Position numbers and translations under genes: made by a program
Notes under the pieces: model-generated
Databases searched by the model: none
Told to the model about the DNA's origin: nothing
The model's input: the letters and a program-made list of their open reading frames with translations, nothing else
Shown: one piece after another, positions 41,591-51,865 of the stretch
Layout of the letters: the number at the start of each line of letters is the position of its first letter
Position numbering within the stretch: the first letter of the stretch is position 1
Assembly: GCA_001999425.1 (NCBI GenBank)
Contig: MLHP01000007.1
Span: 1 to 64,000, forward strand
DNA from: Rodentibacter genomosp. 2
GTDB lineage: Bacteria > Pseudomonadota > Gammaproteobacteria > Enterobacterales > Pasteurellaceae
Reading direction: 5' to 3'
Length of the DNA stretch: 64,000 nucleotides

Positions 41591-42945
41591 TAGAGAGAAT
41601 TAATAAAAATTACTAGAATAATGATTGGGATGACGTATTTCACATAGTTAAACCAAATGGTTGTAAATTTTTCATTTGCACCCAACTCTTTTTTGGCTTC
41701 ATCTTTTAAAACAAATCCTACGAAAATTGAACTCCCAAGTGCGGTCAAAATAAACAGAATATTTCCACTCACATAATCAAAGGTATCGAAAATACTGCGT
41801 CCTGCGATGGTAATCTCTTTCCACACATTGTCGCTCAAAACTGACGGTACATTGCCGAGTAAGAAAATTCCGCTGAGTGTGGCAGTGATGGCTTGTTTAC
41901 GCGTGAGCCTTGTTTTCTCCTGCAAAGCGGTAATTAGCACTTCATAAATGGTAATCGAGGTGGTTAAAGCGGCGATGACCAATAGGCTAAAGAAAATGGT
42001 GGCAAACACCGAACCTGCCCACATATGCGAGAACACAATCGGCAAACTTTGGAAAACCAGCGTTGGCCCGGAATTAGGGGCTACGTTGAAGCTAAACAGT
42101 GAAGGGAAAATCATAAAGCCTGCAGCAAGGGCAATTAGAGTGTTAATCACGCCTGTAATCGTGGCAGTTTTAATCAGATCTTCTTTTTTATTAAGATAGC
42201 TTGAAAGGGTAATCAACACGCCAAAGCCAAGGCTTAATGCAAAAAAGACTTGTCCTAATACAAAGACAAACAGCTCTTTGGTAATTTTGGAAAAATCAGG
42301 CACGAGGTAGAATTTTATCCCTTCCATTGCACCCGGTAGGGTAACATTTCGCACGATCATCACGAGTAGGAAAACGAACAGTAGCGGCATTAAAAATTTT
42401 ACAGAGCGTTCGATGCCCTCCATAATCCCTTTGGCTAAAATGATGTAATTAACCAGGACGAATAAGCCGGTATACATCAGGATCGCAATCGGGTTATTGT
42501 GGATATGATCGTGAAAAAACGTGCTGGTGGTTTTAATGGTAACGGGTTGGGAGAGATCGAGCTGCCCAGAAATAAGACTGCCAATATAATTCAGCACCCA
42601 ACCGCCTAGAACCATATAGTAGGCTAGAATCCCAAATGAACCGAGTAAGCCCATATAACCGAGAATTTTCCACCCTGAATGGATTTTTTTGCCGTTTGCC
42701 ACGCCGGAAAAGGCGTCAATGGAATTTTTTTGAATGCGTCTGCCGATCACATTTTCAACTAAGATCATCGGGATACCGATTATGATCATCGCTACGCAGA
42801 AAAGAAAAACATAAGCCCCGCCGCCATTTTCGCCCACGAGATAGGGGAAACGCCAGGTTGCGCCAAAGCCAATGGTCGCTCCCGCCACAGTCAAAACATA
42901 CGTTAGGCGGCTAGACCAAGATTGTCGTGATGTTGGTGCTGTCAT
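41590..42945 (-). CDS. Sodium-dependent transporter, NSS family
   Basis: This 451-residue inner-membrane protein of the neurotransmitter:sodium symporter family has about eleven or twelve helices. It begins WSSRLTYVLTVAGATIGFGA and continues WRFPYLVGENGGGAYVFLF, the Na+/substrate site of LeuT-like proteins. GQVFFALSLGFGVLITLSSYL is the matching helix 6 region. The substrate is probably a small amino acid. The alanine dehydrogenase gene 76 bases upstream in the same direction suggests alanine. H. influenzae HI_0736 is, from memory, of the same type. Confidence 0.85.
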   Translation of the reverse strand: MTAPTSRQSWSSRLTYVLTVAGATIGFGATWRFPYLVGENGGGAYVFLFCVAMIIIGIPMILVENVIGRRIQKNSIDAFSGVANGKKIHSGWKILGYMGLLGSFGILAYYMVLGGWVLNYIGSLISGQLDLSQPVTIKTTSTFFHDHIHNNPIAILMYTGLFVLVNYIILAKGIMEGIERSVKFLMPLLFVFLLVMIVRNVTLPGAMEGIKFYLVPDFSKITKELFVFVLGQVFFALSLGFGVLITLSSYLNKKEDLIKTATITGVINTLIALAAGFMIFPSLFSFNVAPNSGPTLVFQSLPIVFSHMWAGSVFATIFFSLLVIAALTTSITIYEVLITALQEKTRLTRKQAITATLSGIFLLGNVPSVLSDNVWKEITIAGRSIFDTFDYVSGNILFILTALGSSIFVGFVLKDEAKKELGANEKFTTIWFNYVKYVIPIIILVIFINSL

Positions 42946-43021
42946 ATTATCACCTTAAATTTTGCAAAAAATAGGAGAAAACGCACCGCTTGTTCGGTAC
43001 GTTTGCGTAAGAAAAGCCAGT

Positions 43022-44131
43022 TTAGGCGAGGGCGATTTTCGCTTCGGTATAAGGTAAGCCGAAGGCATCGCTTACCCCTTTGAACGTGCAAAGTCCGTTG
43101 TAAGTGTTCAACCCTTGTAACAAGGAAGGATCAGAAAGACAGGCTTGTCTTACACCAAGTGCGGCAATTTTTAAGCCGTATTGCAAGGTTGAATCGGTTA
43201 AACCGAGAGTTGAGGTTCGAGCCACACAACCCGGCATATTGGCGACACAGTAATGAATGACACCATCAATCTCAAAAATTGGATCGTTATGCGTAGTTGG
43301 GGTTGAAGTTTCAAAACAACCGCCTTGATCGATTGCGACATCAACCAAAATTGAGCCTTTTTTCATCAATTTTAAATCTCCTCGGCGAACCAAATGTGGT
43401 GGTTTTGCCCCTGGAATTAATACAGCCCCGATGACGACGTCGGCTTCTGGCAGTAGGTTTAAAATGTTACCGCGTGAGCTAGTTAAGGTTTGGATCTGCA
43501 TACCGAAAATTTGATCGATATATGCCAAACGCTCGGCGTTGATGTCTAAAATCGTTACATCAGCGCCAATCCCCATTGCGATTTGTGCTGCATTTAAGCC
43601 TACAACACCCCCTCCCAAAATAACCACTTTCGCTTTCGGTGTACCAGCCGTGCCGCTTAATAGCACGCCCGCACCGCCAAAGGTTTTCTGGATAAATTTC
43701 GCCGATTCAAGAGTCGCTAAACGCCCTGCTATCGCACTCATTGGGGCAAGACACGGCAAGCCTGTTGGGGTTTTAATGGTTTCATAGGCAACGGCTTGAA
43801 TTTTGCGGGAGAGTAACATTTCGGTAAGGGGTTTATCAGCAGCTAGGTGGAGGTAGGTATATAAAATTTGATTTTCACGGAAATAATGATATTCGGATTC
43901 AATGGGTTCTTTTACCTTAATAATCATTTCACTCTTAGCAAATAGGGTCGCTTTATCGGTAATTTCAGCTCCTGCTCGTTGATAGGCTTCGTCACTAAAA
44001 CCAATTTCTGTGCCTGCTCCTGCTTCAATGTAAACTTTATGTCCGTTTTCAACGTAAGATTGAACATTTGCAGGGGTTAAACCAACGCGGTATTCTTGAA
44101 CTTTGACTTCTTTTGGACAACCTATAATCAT
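43022..44131 (-). CDS. ald: Alanine dehydrogenase
   Basis: This enzyme converts L-alanine to pyruvate and ammonia with NAD+. The 369-residue protein has N-terminal substrate residues (RVGLTPANV, MIIKVKEPIESEY, LYTYLHLAADKPLT) and the NAD-binding glycine motif VVILGGGVVGLNAAQIAMG, then VLIPGAKPPHLVRR. ATG 44131 (MIIGCPKEVKVQEYRVGL) is the standard N-terminus, with AAGGA upstream. It is followed by an NSS-type transporter gene, so the pair probably takes up and burns alanine. The upstream region has a palindrome and a CRP-like site. Confidence 0.93.
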   Translation of the reverse strand: MIIGCPKEVKVQEYRVGLTPANVQSYVENGHKVYIEAGAGTEIGFSDEAYQRAGAEITDKATLFAKSEMIIKVKEPIESEYHYFRENQILYTYLHLAADKPLTEMLLSRKIQAVAYETIKTPTGLPCLAPMSAIAGRLATLESAKFIQKTFGGAGVLLSGTAGTPKAKVVILGGGVVGLNAAQIAMGIGADVTILDINAERLAYIDQIFGMQIQTLTSSRGNILNLLPEADVVIGAVLIPGAKPPHLVRRGDLKLMKKGSILVDVAIDQGGCFETSTPTTHNDPIFEIDGVIHYCVANMPGCVARTSTLGLTDSTLQYGLKIAALGVRQACLSDPSLLQGLNTYNGLCTFKGVSDAFGLPYTEAKIALA

Positions 44132-44190
44132 TTTTAAGATCCTTCTTAATTTAAACAATATTTAAAGTTAAACAAAAAAATTAACATATA

Positions 44191-44253
44191 TGACATATGT
44201 CAGTTACATTATTGCAAAGATTGTTCTTCGCTGTCTGAGATCTAGTTCACAAA
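44191..44253. promoter_or_regulatory. Probable operator and CRP-like site upstream of ald
   Basis: TGACATATGTCA at 44191-44202 is a perfect 12-base palindrome. TGAGA-TCTAGT-TCACA at 44236-44251 is a CRP core with one mismatch. The 280-base gap is shared with the divergent tatD gene. The regulator for the palindrome is unknown; an Lrp/AsnC-type or LysR-type protein would be plausible. Confidence 0.45.
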
Positions 44254-44411
44254 ATTGTAAATTTACTATTTTAATGTGCAGAAAAATAAACAAAATGAAC
44301 CTAAATTATTTGCTAGAATGGCTTTAAGTTTACATAGTTATCTTAGAACGTGTCTTTTTAGACCGTTTATAAAAACTTCGTATTTCTTACTTTTTAATTA
44401 TTTGGTTTATT

Positions 44412-45203
44412 ATGGCATTTTTTGATACTCATACCCACCTTGATTATTTGCAGCAGTTTACCGGCGAATCCCTTTCACAATTAATGGAAAAAGCCAAGCA
44501 AGCCGGTGTAGAGAAGATTTTGATTGTTGCGGTGCTTGAACGGGATTTCAAAACCATCCAAAAAATGACCGCACTTTATCCGGAAAACTTATATTACGGG
44601 CTGGGTTTGCACCCGCTTTATATTAAAGAACATTCGGAAAAGGATTTATCCCTGTTGGAACAAGCGTTAGGGCAGCGTGATAAAAATGGTACGGCGCTGG
44701 CGGAAATTGGTTTGGAACGGGCGATTTCCGATTTATTGACGGACAAACTTTGGCAAAAACAATGTCATTTTTTTGAAAGTCAGCTTTATTTAGCGAAACA
44801 ATTTGCCTTACCCGTAAATATTCATAGTCGAAAATCTCATGATCAAGTGTTTACTTTTTTAAAACGTATTTCATTGCCTAAATATGGTGTGATACATGGT
44901 TTTGCAGGTAGTTATGATCAAGCCAAACGGTTTGTGGATCTCGGTTATAAAATCGGTGTCGGTGGCACCATTACTTATCAACGGGCGAATAAAACCCGCC
45001 AAGCCATTGCAAAATTGCCTTTGGATGCCTTGGTGTTGGAAACGGATTCCCCCGATATGCCGGTGTTTGGTTTTCAGGGACAGCCAAATCGCCCAGAGCG
45101 GATTATTCAGGTATTTCATTCCTTATGTGAGCTAAGGAATGAGGAATCCGATCAAATAAAAGAGGTGATTTGGTGTAATAGTAATAAATTATTTGGGAGA
45201 TAA
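44412..45203 (+). CDS. TatD-family metal-dependent hydrolase
   Basis: This 263-residue TIM-barrel metallohydrolase of the TatD family has the metal ligands in AFFDTHTHLDYL, LAEIGLERAIS, VNIHSRKSHDQ, GVIHGFAGS and LETDSPDMPVFG. Relatives act as 3'-5' exonucleases or D-aminoacyl-tRNA deacylase-like enzymes. The match is nearest to the YjjV subgroup, and the in vivo role is unclear. It is followed by a small unknown gene only four bases after the stop, probably co-transcribed. Confidence 0.88.
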   Translation: MAFFDTHTHLDYLQQFTGESLSQLMEKAKQAGVEKILIVAVLERDFKTIQKMTALYPENLYYGLGLHPLYIKEHSEKDLSLLEQALGQRDKNGTALAEIGLERAISDLLTDKLWQKQCHFFESQLYLAKQFALPVNIHSRKSHDQVFTFLKRISLPKYGVIHGFAGSYDQAKRFVDLGYKIGVGGTITYQRANKTRQAIAKLPLDALVLETDSPDMPVFGFQGQPNRPERIIQVFHSLCELRNEESDQIKEVIWCNSNKLFGR

Positions 45204-45207
45204 TAAG

Positions 45208-45573
45208 ATGGGTGTTTTAGGACCGCATGAAGGGAGAGAATTAGAGTTGATGTTAAATCATCAAAAAGAGATTGCTTTATTTTACACCGATGCTGAGGTG
45301 CCGGAGGATTTTTTCCCTTATTTAGAGAATAAGACCTTTGAACTAAAAACGATTAATTTAAAAACATCACTGGGTGATTTTTCCTATTACTTAATATACC
45401 GACCGGAACATATAGAAAAAGCAGAGGAATTAAGCTCGGTTTTGTTGAAAAGTTACGATAAGTTTGATCCTGATTTAGAAAGAAAAATCGGGAAATTACT
45501 TGGTTATAGTGATGATGATATTGAGTTCTATATAAACCATGCTTTAGATTATTGGAAAAATAGAGATATTTAA
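45208..45573 (+). CDS. Uncharacterised small acidic protein
   Basis: This 121-residue protein I do not recognise. It begins MGVLGPHEGRELELMLNHQK, is rich in Glu, Asp, Tyr and Phe, has no signal peptide and no membrane segment, and ends with a helix-like stretch YINHALDYWKNRDI. ATG 45208 is set by GGGAG upstream; a start at 45193 would overlap tatD. It lies four bases behind tatD and convergent with nrdG, so co-transcription with tatD is likely, but no function follows from that. Confidence 0.7.
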   Translation: MGVLGPHEGRELELMLNHQKEIALFYTDAEVPEDFFPYLENKTFELKTINLKTSLGDFSYYLIYRPEHIEKAEELSSVLLKSYDKFDPDLERKIGKLLGYSDDDIEFYINHALDYWKNRDI

Positions 45574-45608
45574 TTTCGTAATATTTAGGGCAGAAAATTA
45601 TTTCTGCC

Positions 45609-46079
45609 CTAAATGTTTTTAAAACGGTGAATCACCTGATTTGCCGATCCCCGCCAAACTAGGCTTGGATCGGCTTTTTCTTGTTCAAATTTTCCGTCAA
45701 TGAGGACATCAATATAGGGTAGCATGGCACGCTGATTTTTATCCAACTCATCTAATTTGTAACCTGTCCATACCCAAATATCTTTGTCGGGACATTCACG
45801 TTTTACCCGTTGTACGAAAGGCAAAAGCGTTTCTACGTTGCGAGGATGTAATGGGTCGCCACCGGACAAAGTTAAACCTTGACGTTTGATACGGGTATCT
45901 TTTAAATCATTGATAATCTGCTGTTCCATTGCTTCGTCAAATAGTATGCCGGCACTGAACGACCAGCTTTTTTGGTTGTAGCAACCCTTGCATCCATGGG
46001 TACAACCGCTGACAAAAAGTGTGCAGCGTGTGCCTTCACCGTTAATGACATCCGTTGGGTAGTATTGAAGATAGTTCAT
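45609..46079 (-). CDS. nrdG: Anaerobic ribonucleotide reductase activase
   Basis: NrdG is a radical-SAM enzyme that creates the glycyl radical on NrdD for anaerobic dNTP synthesis. It has 156 residues, with the cluster motif GCTHGCKGCYNQKSW (Cys-x3-Cys-x2-Cys) at about residues 26-40 and GGDPLHPRNVETLLPFVQ, then VWTGYKLDEL. The partner nrdD is not in this window. It is divergent from the 4.5S RNA gene, at the same place as in H. influenzae, next to cydC-cydD. Confidence 0.95.
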   Translation of the reverse strand: MNYLQYYPTDVINGEGTRCTLFVSGCTHGCKGCYNQKSWSFSAGILFDEAMEQQIINDLKDTRIKRQGLTLSGGDPLHPRNVETLLPFVQRVKRECPDKDIWVWTGYKLDELDKNQRAMLPYIDVLIDGKFEQEKADPSLVWRGSANQVIHRFKNI

Positions 46080-46155
46080 TTCATTAAATTCCTGAAAGTG
46101 CGGTCTAAATTCTCGTCAAATTCACCGTATTCTTGCAATTTGGGGGAATTAACCT

Positions 46156-46184
46156 TTGCAATTACTCATCAATTTTTGCATAAT
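46156..46184 (+). promoter_or_regulatory. Promoter of the 4.5S RNA gene
   Basis: TTGCAA (46156-46161) and CATAAT (46179-46184) lie 17 bases apart. The transcript would carry a short 5' leader before the mature RNA. Confidence 0.7.
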
Positions 46185-46211
46185 AGCGCGCAATCGCATT
46201 GCGATATCAAT

Positions 46212-46321
46212 GGAAACCTTCTCGGTCTCTCGCAACGGTGTCCGGTTTACCTGGTCAGGTTCGGAAGAAAGCAGCCAAAGTCGGAAGTGCTGTGTGCCGA
46301 GAAGAAGCTGGGAAGGTTTCC
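46212..46321 (+). ncRNA. ffs: 4.5S signal recognition particle RNA
   Basis: The conserved SRP core is seen in GGTCAGGTTCGGAAGAAAGC followed by AGCC, which binds Ffh with the GGAA tetraloop. The ends GGAAACCTTC (46212-46221) and GAAGGTTTCC (46312-46321) pair to close a rod of about 110 bases, close to the E. coli length. A T-rich stretch (CTTCTTTTTTT) follows. With Ffh it targets membrane proteins to the translocon. It is convergent with cydC and divergent from nrdG. Short ORFs across it are chance. Confidence 0.95.
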
Positions 46322-46339
46322 GCCCAACTTCTTTTTTTC

Positions 46340-48067
46340 TCATATCCGTTCTACTAACCGCTTGAAAAATCCGTTTTCTTTTTGGATTAGACTTTCATAA
46401 TCGCCTTTTTCAATAAGTTTCCCTTCATCTATTAGGCAAATTGTGTCGAATTGTTCAATTGCCGTTAAACGGTGGGTAACCATAATCAGAGTTTTGTTCT
46501 TTGCATGCTGTAAAATTAAATGTAAAATTTGGCGTTCCGTATCGCGATCAAGTCCCTCTGTGGGTTCGTCTAACAATAAAATCGGCGCATTATTTAATAA
46601 AATACGAGCGATTCCCAAGCGGCGCTGTTCGCCACCGGAGAGAGGGCGACCGCCATCACCAAGCCATATATTTAAACCCTGTGCTTGATCTAATAATTTG
46701 CCCAATCCCACTTGATTGAGTATCTCGATCATCTTTTCATCGGAAATTTTTTCGTGGGCGGCAAACTGTAAATTTTGACGCAGACTATCGCTAAACACGT
46801 GTACCCGCTGAGTTAAAAAGCAAAATTGCTCACGTAGCGTTTGTTCGGAATAAAGGGGAATAGGTTTACCGGCAAGTAAAAGCTCCCCCTGATTGGCATC
46901 ATAGTTGCGTACTAATAATTGAAGTAATGTTGATTTACCGCTGCCCGTTTTACCCAGGATTGCAATTTTTTGCCCTTGTTCCAAATCAAGCGTGAGATTA
47001 TCCAGGGCAAGATTTTCTCTCTCCGGATAGGTGAAACTCAAATTCTTAGCCGAAATTAACTGTACTTGAGGTTCAAATTCGGCGTTGCCCTGAAATTCAA
47101 CTAAGGGTTGTTGCTCAATAATATCGGTTACCCGTTCTGCTGCGGCGATGACTTGACCGATATGCAAAAATGCCGTACCCAATGGCATAATAATTTCAAA
47201 AGCAGCCAAAGCCGCAAAGGTGAAAAGGGCAATAAAGGCAGCGCGATATTCACCTGTACCAAAATCCGCTTGGCTACTAAACCACAACATTGCGCAAATG
47301 AGCAGACCATTTAGGAAGAGGACAAGTGCGGTGGAAAATCCGCTTAATTTGGCTTCTTGTGCTTGATCCGCTTGCCATATTTTTTCTGTTGTCGCCATTT
47401 TTTCTTTTAATTTATCTTCTGCGTTAAACAAGAGTAGCTCCGCTTGTGCTTGGATAAATTCTAAAAATTGCGTACGGTAAGTGGCACGGGCTTGTACTAA
47501 ACGTGCACCGAATTTTTGTCCCAAACGATAAAAAAGGGTTGGAATGGTGATTAATAAAATCAATAAAAATGCCCCTAAACCAAGCGCAAGTGGGGCATGG
47601 ATAAAACTTAATCCAATGCTCATCGCTACAATTACAAATAGCGCCGTAAAAAATGGGGCAAGTAAGCGTAAATATAGGCTATCCAGTGTATCCACATCGG
47701 AGACCAAACGATTTAATAAATCGCTGTTGCGATAGCGATTTAACACTGCCGGGCTTAAAGGGATAATTTTCTTGAATACTTGAACACGCAATTTTGACAA
47801 AATGCGGAAAGTGGCATCATGGGTGACAATTTTTTCAAAATAACGCATCACCGTGCGCCCAATCGCCAATCCTCGTACGCTGGCAGAGGGATAAAAAAAG
47901 TTAAATAGTGTACCAAGTCCGGCAATGGCGGTCGCAGCTAAGAACCACCCTGATAGAGTGAGTAATCCCATACTGGATCCCAAACCCAAAATCATCAGCA
48001 CTAAGCCTAAAATCAATGGCAATTTGGCAAAACCAAATAAACGTATAAAAGGCAGTAATGCACGCAT
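46340..48067 (-). CDS. cydC: CydC, ABC transporter subunit for cytochrome bd assembly
   Basis: CydC pairs with CydD to form a heterodimeric ABC exporter of glutathione and cysteine, with haem as a modulator, needed for cytochrome bd. The 575-residue protein has an N-terminal membrane domain with six helices (starting LLPFIRLFGFAKLPLILGLV) and an ATPase domain from about residue 340 with Walker A LGKTGSGKSTLLQ, signature LSGGEQRRLGIARIL and Walker B ILLLDEPTEGLD. ATG 48067 overlaps the cydD stop by one base (TAATG), so the two are coupled. It ends 18 bases from ffs. Confidence 0.95.
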   Translation of the reverse strand: MRALLPFIRLFGFAKLPLILGLVLMILGLGSSMGLLTLSGWFLAATAIAGLGTLFNFFYPSASVRGLAIGRTVMRYFEKIVTHDATFRILSKLRVQVFKKIIPLSPAVLNRYRNSDLLNRLVSDVDTLDSLYLRLLAPFFTALFVIVAMSIGLSFIHAPLALGLGAFLLILLITIPTLFYRLGQKFGARLVQARATYRTQFLEFIQAQAELLLFNAEDKLKEKMATTEKIWQADQAQEAKLSGFSTALVLFLNGLLICAMLWFSSQADFGTGEYRAAFIALFTFAALAAFEIIMPLGTAFLHIGQVIAAAERVTDIIEQQPLVEFQGNAEFEPQVQLISAKNLSFTYPERENLALDNLTLDLEQGQKIAILGKTGSGKSTLLQLLVRNYDANQGELLLAGKPIPLYSEQTLREQFCFLTQRVHVFSDSLRQNLQFAAHEKISDEKMIEILNQVGLGKLLDQAQGLNIWLGDGGRPLSGGEQRRLGIARILLNNAPILLLDEPTEGLDRDTERQILHLILQHAKNKTLIMVTHRLTAIEQFDTICLIDEGKLIEKGDYESLIQKENGFFKRLVERI

Positions 48068-49830
48068 TATTGAATATCCTGTTGTCGTTGAGTGAGAAGT
48101 TCCGCAAAGAAGCCTTCTTCCCGTTGTAATTGGGCAAATTCGCCACATTGTATAATTTCACCTTGACGCATTACAAAAATATGATCGCATTGTTTTAGAT
48201 CTTCAATGCGATGCGTGATCATCAATGTGGTTTGATAACAACTCATTTCATTTAGTGCTTGAAGAACAAGATTTTCCGATTGGGCATCAAGGCTTGCGGT
48301 GGGTTCATCAAGCAGTAGCAAATTCCCTTTACGTAACAACGCACGGGCAATGGCAAGACGTTGCGCCTGTCCTACGGAAATACCCATACCGCCGTCTTTG
48401 ATTTCGTAGTTTAAGCCAAGTTTATCGGTAAATTCTTTCGCTTGAGATCGCGTTAAAGCGCGGTCAATTTCTTCATCATTTGCTTGAATATTGCCAAGTA
48501 ACAAATTTTCTTTGATCGTTCCTTGCAGGAGTAACGGATTTTGCCCCACCCATGCGATATGCTTTCGCCACTCAGCCAAATTACTTTCGCTCAATTCTTG
48601 ACCGTTAATTTTGAGCGATCCTTGATAGGGTAGAAAACCTAAAATCGCATTGATGAGGGAGGTTTTTCCTGCGCCGCTTTGCCCGACTAACGCTACATTG
48701 TGATTGCTCGGAATATGAAAATTGAGCGGTTGGGTAAGTGGCACGCCTTGGGGAGAAAGGACGACTAAATTTTCAGCCCGAATTTCAACCGCACTTTCAA
48801 GGGAAATTGTACGCTCATTTTGTTGAGTGGTGAGGTAATCGGTTTCCAAGAAATCGACAATCGCATCAGCCGCCCCGATACCGGCGGCACGATCGTGATA
48901 ATAAGCACCTAGATCGCGTAGCGGTTGATAAAATTCCGGTGCAAGAATTAAACAAAAGAAACCAATAAAAAGGGTAAGCGGAGTGCTGTAAGTGCCAAAT
49001 TCTATTTGTCCTAAATAACTGAAACCAAAATAGACTGCCATTAATGCAATAGAAATAGAGGTAAAAAACTCCAACACGGCTGAGGATAAAAAGGCGAGTT
49101 TTAGCACGTCCATTGTGGTTTCACGGAAATGTTCCGTTGTTTTTTCAATGTGTTGGGTTTGTTCAAAAGAGCGGTTAAAAAGCCGTAAAGTTCCAAGCCC
49201 ACGCAAGCGATCCAAAAATTGTGCGCTTAACCGGGCGAGGGTATCCATATTCTTTTGGCTACTGTCTGCCGCAGCAATTCCCACAAGAATCATAAAGAGC
49301 GGTATTAAGGGAGCCGTAACCATTAGAATTAACGCTGCTGCCCAATTAAGCGGAAAGACTGCGATCAAAATGACTATCGGGACAATGACGGAAAGGCTTT
49401 GTTGAGGTAAGAAACGGGCATAAAAATTATGTAAATTTTCTACCTGTTCCAACATAATACTTGCCCAGCTTCCGGCCGGTTTTTGATTGATGATTGCCGG
49501 TCCGACAAGGTGAATTTTATCTAGAATTTTTTGGCGAATATGATTGCGTAATTGGCGGCCGGCTTCAAAACCGATTTTTTCCCTTGCCCATAAAATCACG
49601 GCACGTAAGGTAAAGCAAATAATCAGTCCAAGAAAATAAGGAATTAATTCGTTACGTGGCACGTTTTGCATAATGAGCTTATCAAGTAGCATGGCAAGAA
49701 AATAAGTTTGCGCCACCAAAATGAGTGCAGAAAGCGTTGCAAGGGCAATATTAGTGCGCATTAATTTCTGAATTGGTGCTTGTTGTGCGCGAAGCCATTT
49801 CTGCAAGTGTTTTTGGCGAAGTTTGTCCAT
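48067..49830 (-). CDS. cydD: CydD, ABC transporter subunit for cytochrome bd assembly
   Basis: CydD is the partner of CydC. The 587-residue protein has six membrane helices in the first 320 residues (IALATLSALILVAQTYFLAM near the start) and an ATPase domain with Walker A VGQSGAGKTSLINA, signature ISVGQAQRLAIARALL and Walker B LLLLDEPTASLD. The start MDKLRQKHLQKWLRAQQ is usual for CydD. It lies 110 bases downstream of trxB on the same strand, the order known from H. influenzae and E. coli (trxB-cydD-cydC), which ties thiol export to thioredoxin reduction. Confidence 0.95.
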   Translation of the reverse strand: MDKLRQKHLQKWLRAQQAPIQKLMRTNIALATLSALILVAQTYFLAMLLDKLIMQNVPRNELIPYFLGLIICFTLRAVILWAREKIGFEAGRQLRNHIRQKILDKIHLVGPAIINQKPAGSWASIMLEQVENLHNFYARFLPQQSLSVIVPIVILIAVFPLNWAAALILMVTAPLIPLFMILVGIAAADSSQKNMDTLARLSAQFLDRLRGLGTLRLFNRSFEQTQHIEKTTEHFRETTMDVLKLAFLSSAVLEFFTSISIALMAVYFGFSYLGQIEFGTYSTPLTLFIGFFCLILAPEFYQPLRDLGAYYHDRAAGIGAADAIVDFLETDYLTTQQNERTISLESAVEIRAENLVVLSPQGVPLTQPLNFHIPSNHNVALVGQSGAGKTSLINAILGFLPYQGSLKINGQELSESNLAEWRKHIAWVGQNPLLLQGTIKENLLLGNIQANDEEIDRALTRSQAKEFTDKLGLNYEIKDGGMGISVGQAQRLAIARALLRKGNLLLLDEPTASLDAQSENLVLQALNEMSCYQTTLMITHRIEDLKQCDHIFVMRQGEIIQCGEFAQLQREEGFFAELLTQRQQDIQ

Positions 49831-49940
49831 AGATTTTGTTGATTATAAGAGAGGAACAAGGTGCATGGATTTTGAAAAATCCACGCATGAGCGCGATAAT
49901 AGGTGCATGAAACTTTGTTTCACACACCCAGCTGTCTTAA

Positions 49941-50903
<963 letters not shown>

Positions 50904-50967
50904 TTAATTTTTATGATTTGGGAGATAAATTAACTCAATTTGCCCAACGGATTATCCGTTTCTTTAT

Positions 50968-51825
50968 TTAGTAGAGTAGGGAATAAAGCAAGCGACGAAA
51001 CTTGTTGGTTAATGGATCAGCGTTGCCCATCGCACTCAAAATAGAGAGAAATTGCTGTTTTACTTCGCCATTTTGCGTATTTAAATCCGTTTTTAAAATA
51101 CCAAAAAGGAGGGTTAAGGCTTCCTCATTACGTCCGGCTTGGTGAAGTTGCACGGCAAGTTTGATCGCAATTTCTGCGGTCGGATTTTTTGCGTAATCCG
51201 CTTGAAGTTGCTGAATTTCCGGTGTGTCGGCAGCTTGAATCAGTAATTCAATCTGTGCTTGTAACCCTTGCCAACGGCTATCACGATCCTGCAATGGGAT
51301 CTGATTTAAGATGTCTTGTGCCGGTTCGGTTTTTTTCATTGCAATGTAGGTTTCTGTATAGAGTAGGGCAATATCACTGCTTTTCTTATCGGAGAGTTCC
51401 CACGCCTCTTTTAATAGCGGTAATGCGGCATCATAATTTTCAACTTGTAAGAAATCTAATGCCTGTTGGAATTTTAAATCTTCTTCTTTCGGTAAAATCA
51501 CGCTGAGGCGTTGTAACAGCGATGGATGATCCAACGCACCGGGGAAGGCGTCCAAGGCTTGCGCTTCTTTGAATAAATAAGTGGTGGGTAAGGCTTGAAT
51601 ACGGAATTGTGCGGCGATCATTTGCTCTGTTTCACAATTCACTTTACCGAGTATAAATTGCCCTTGATATTGCTCTGCCAAACCTTCCAATAACGCTAAA
51701 AAATCCGCCGATTCTTTGTGGCTCGGCGCGTAGAAATTCACTACAAGTGGTTTTTCAAGAGACTGTTGAAGAATTTCAGTGAGATTTTGTTCAGTAATCT
51801 CAATAACAAAAGGAAAATCAGCCAT
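50968..51825 (-). CDS. Thioredoxin-fold/TPR co-chaperone of the YbbN (CnoX) family
   Basis: This 285-residue protein has an N-terminal thioredoxin fold (about 1-105) and C-terminal TPR-like helices (AALPLLKEAWELSDKKSSDI, AVQLHQAGRNEEALTLLFGI), ending RLLYSLLY as E. coli YbbN does. E. coli YbbN/CnoX protects proteins under chlorine stress and hands them to GroEL. Where thioredoxins have CxxC and E. coli CnoX has SQHC, this protein reads HKES, without any Cys, so it has no thiol redox centre there. It lies upstream of trxB on the same strand. Confidence 0.87.
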   Translation of the reverse strand: MADFPFVIEITEQNLTEILQQSLEKPLVVNFYAPSHKESADFLALLEGLAEQYQGQFILGKVNCETEQMIAAQFRIQALPTTYLFKEAQALDAFPGALDHPSLLQRLSVILPKEEDLKFQQALDFLQVENYDAALPLLKEAWELSDKKSSDIALLYTETYIAMKKTEPAQDILNQIPLQDRDSRWQGLQAQIELLIQAADTPEIQQLQADYAKNPTAEIAIKLAVQLHQAGRNEEALTLLFGILKTDLNTQNGEVKQQFLSILSAMGNADPLTNKFRRLLYSLLY

Positions 51826-51865
51826 TGTTCATCCTTGTTCGGGAAAAATAATGGCTGATTTTAGC

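Noticed and set aside
46149-46365. Short ORFs on both strands over the 4.5S RNA
   Set aside because: They lie on the structured RNA gene and show no protein-like features.
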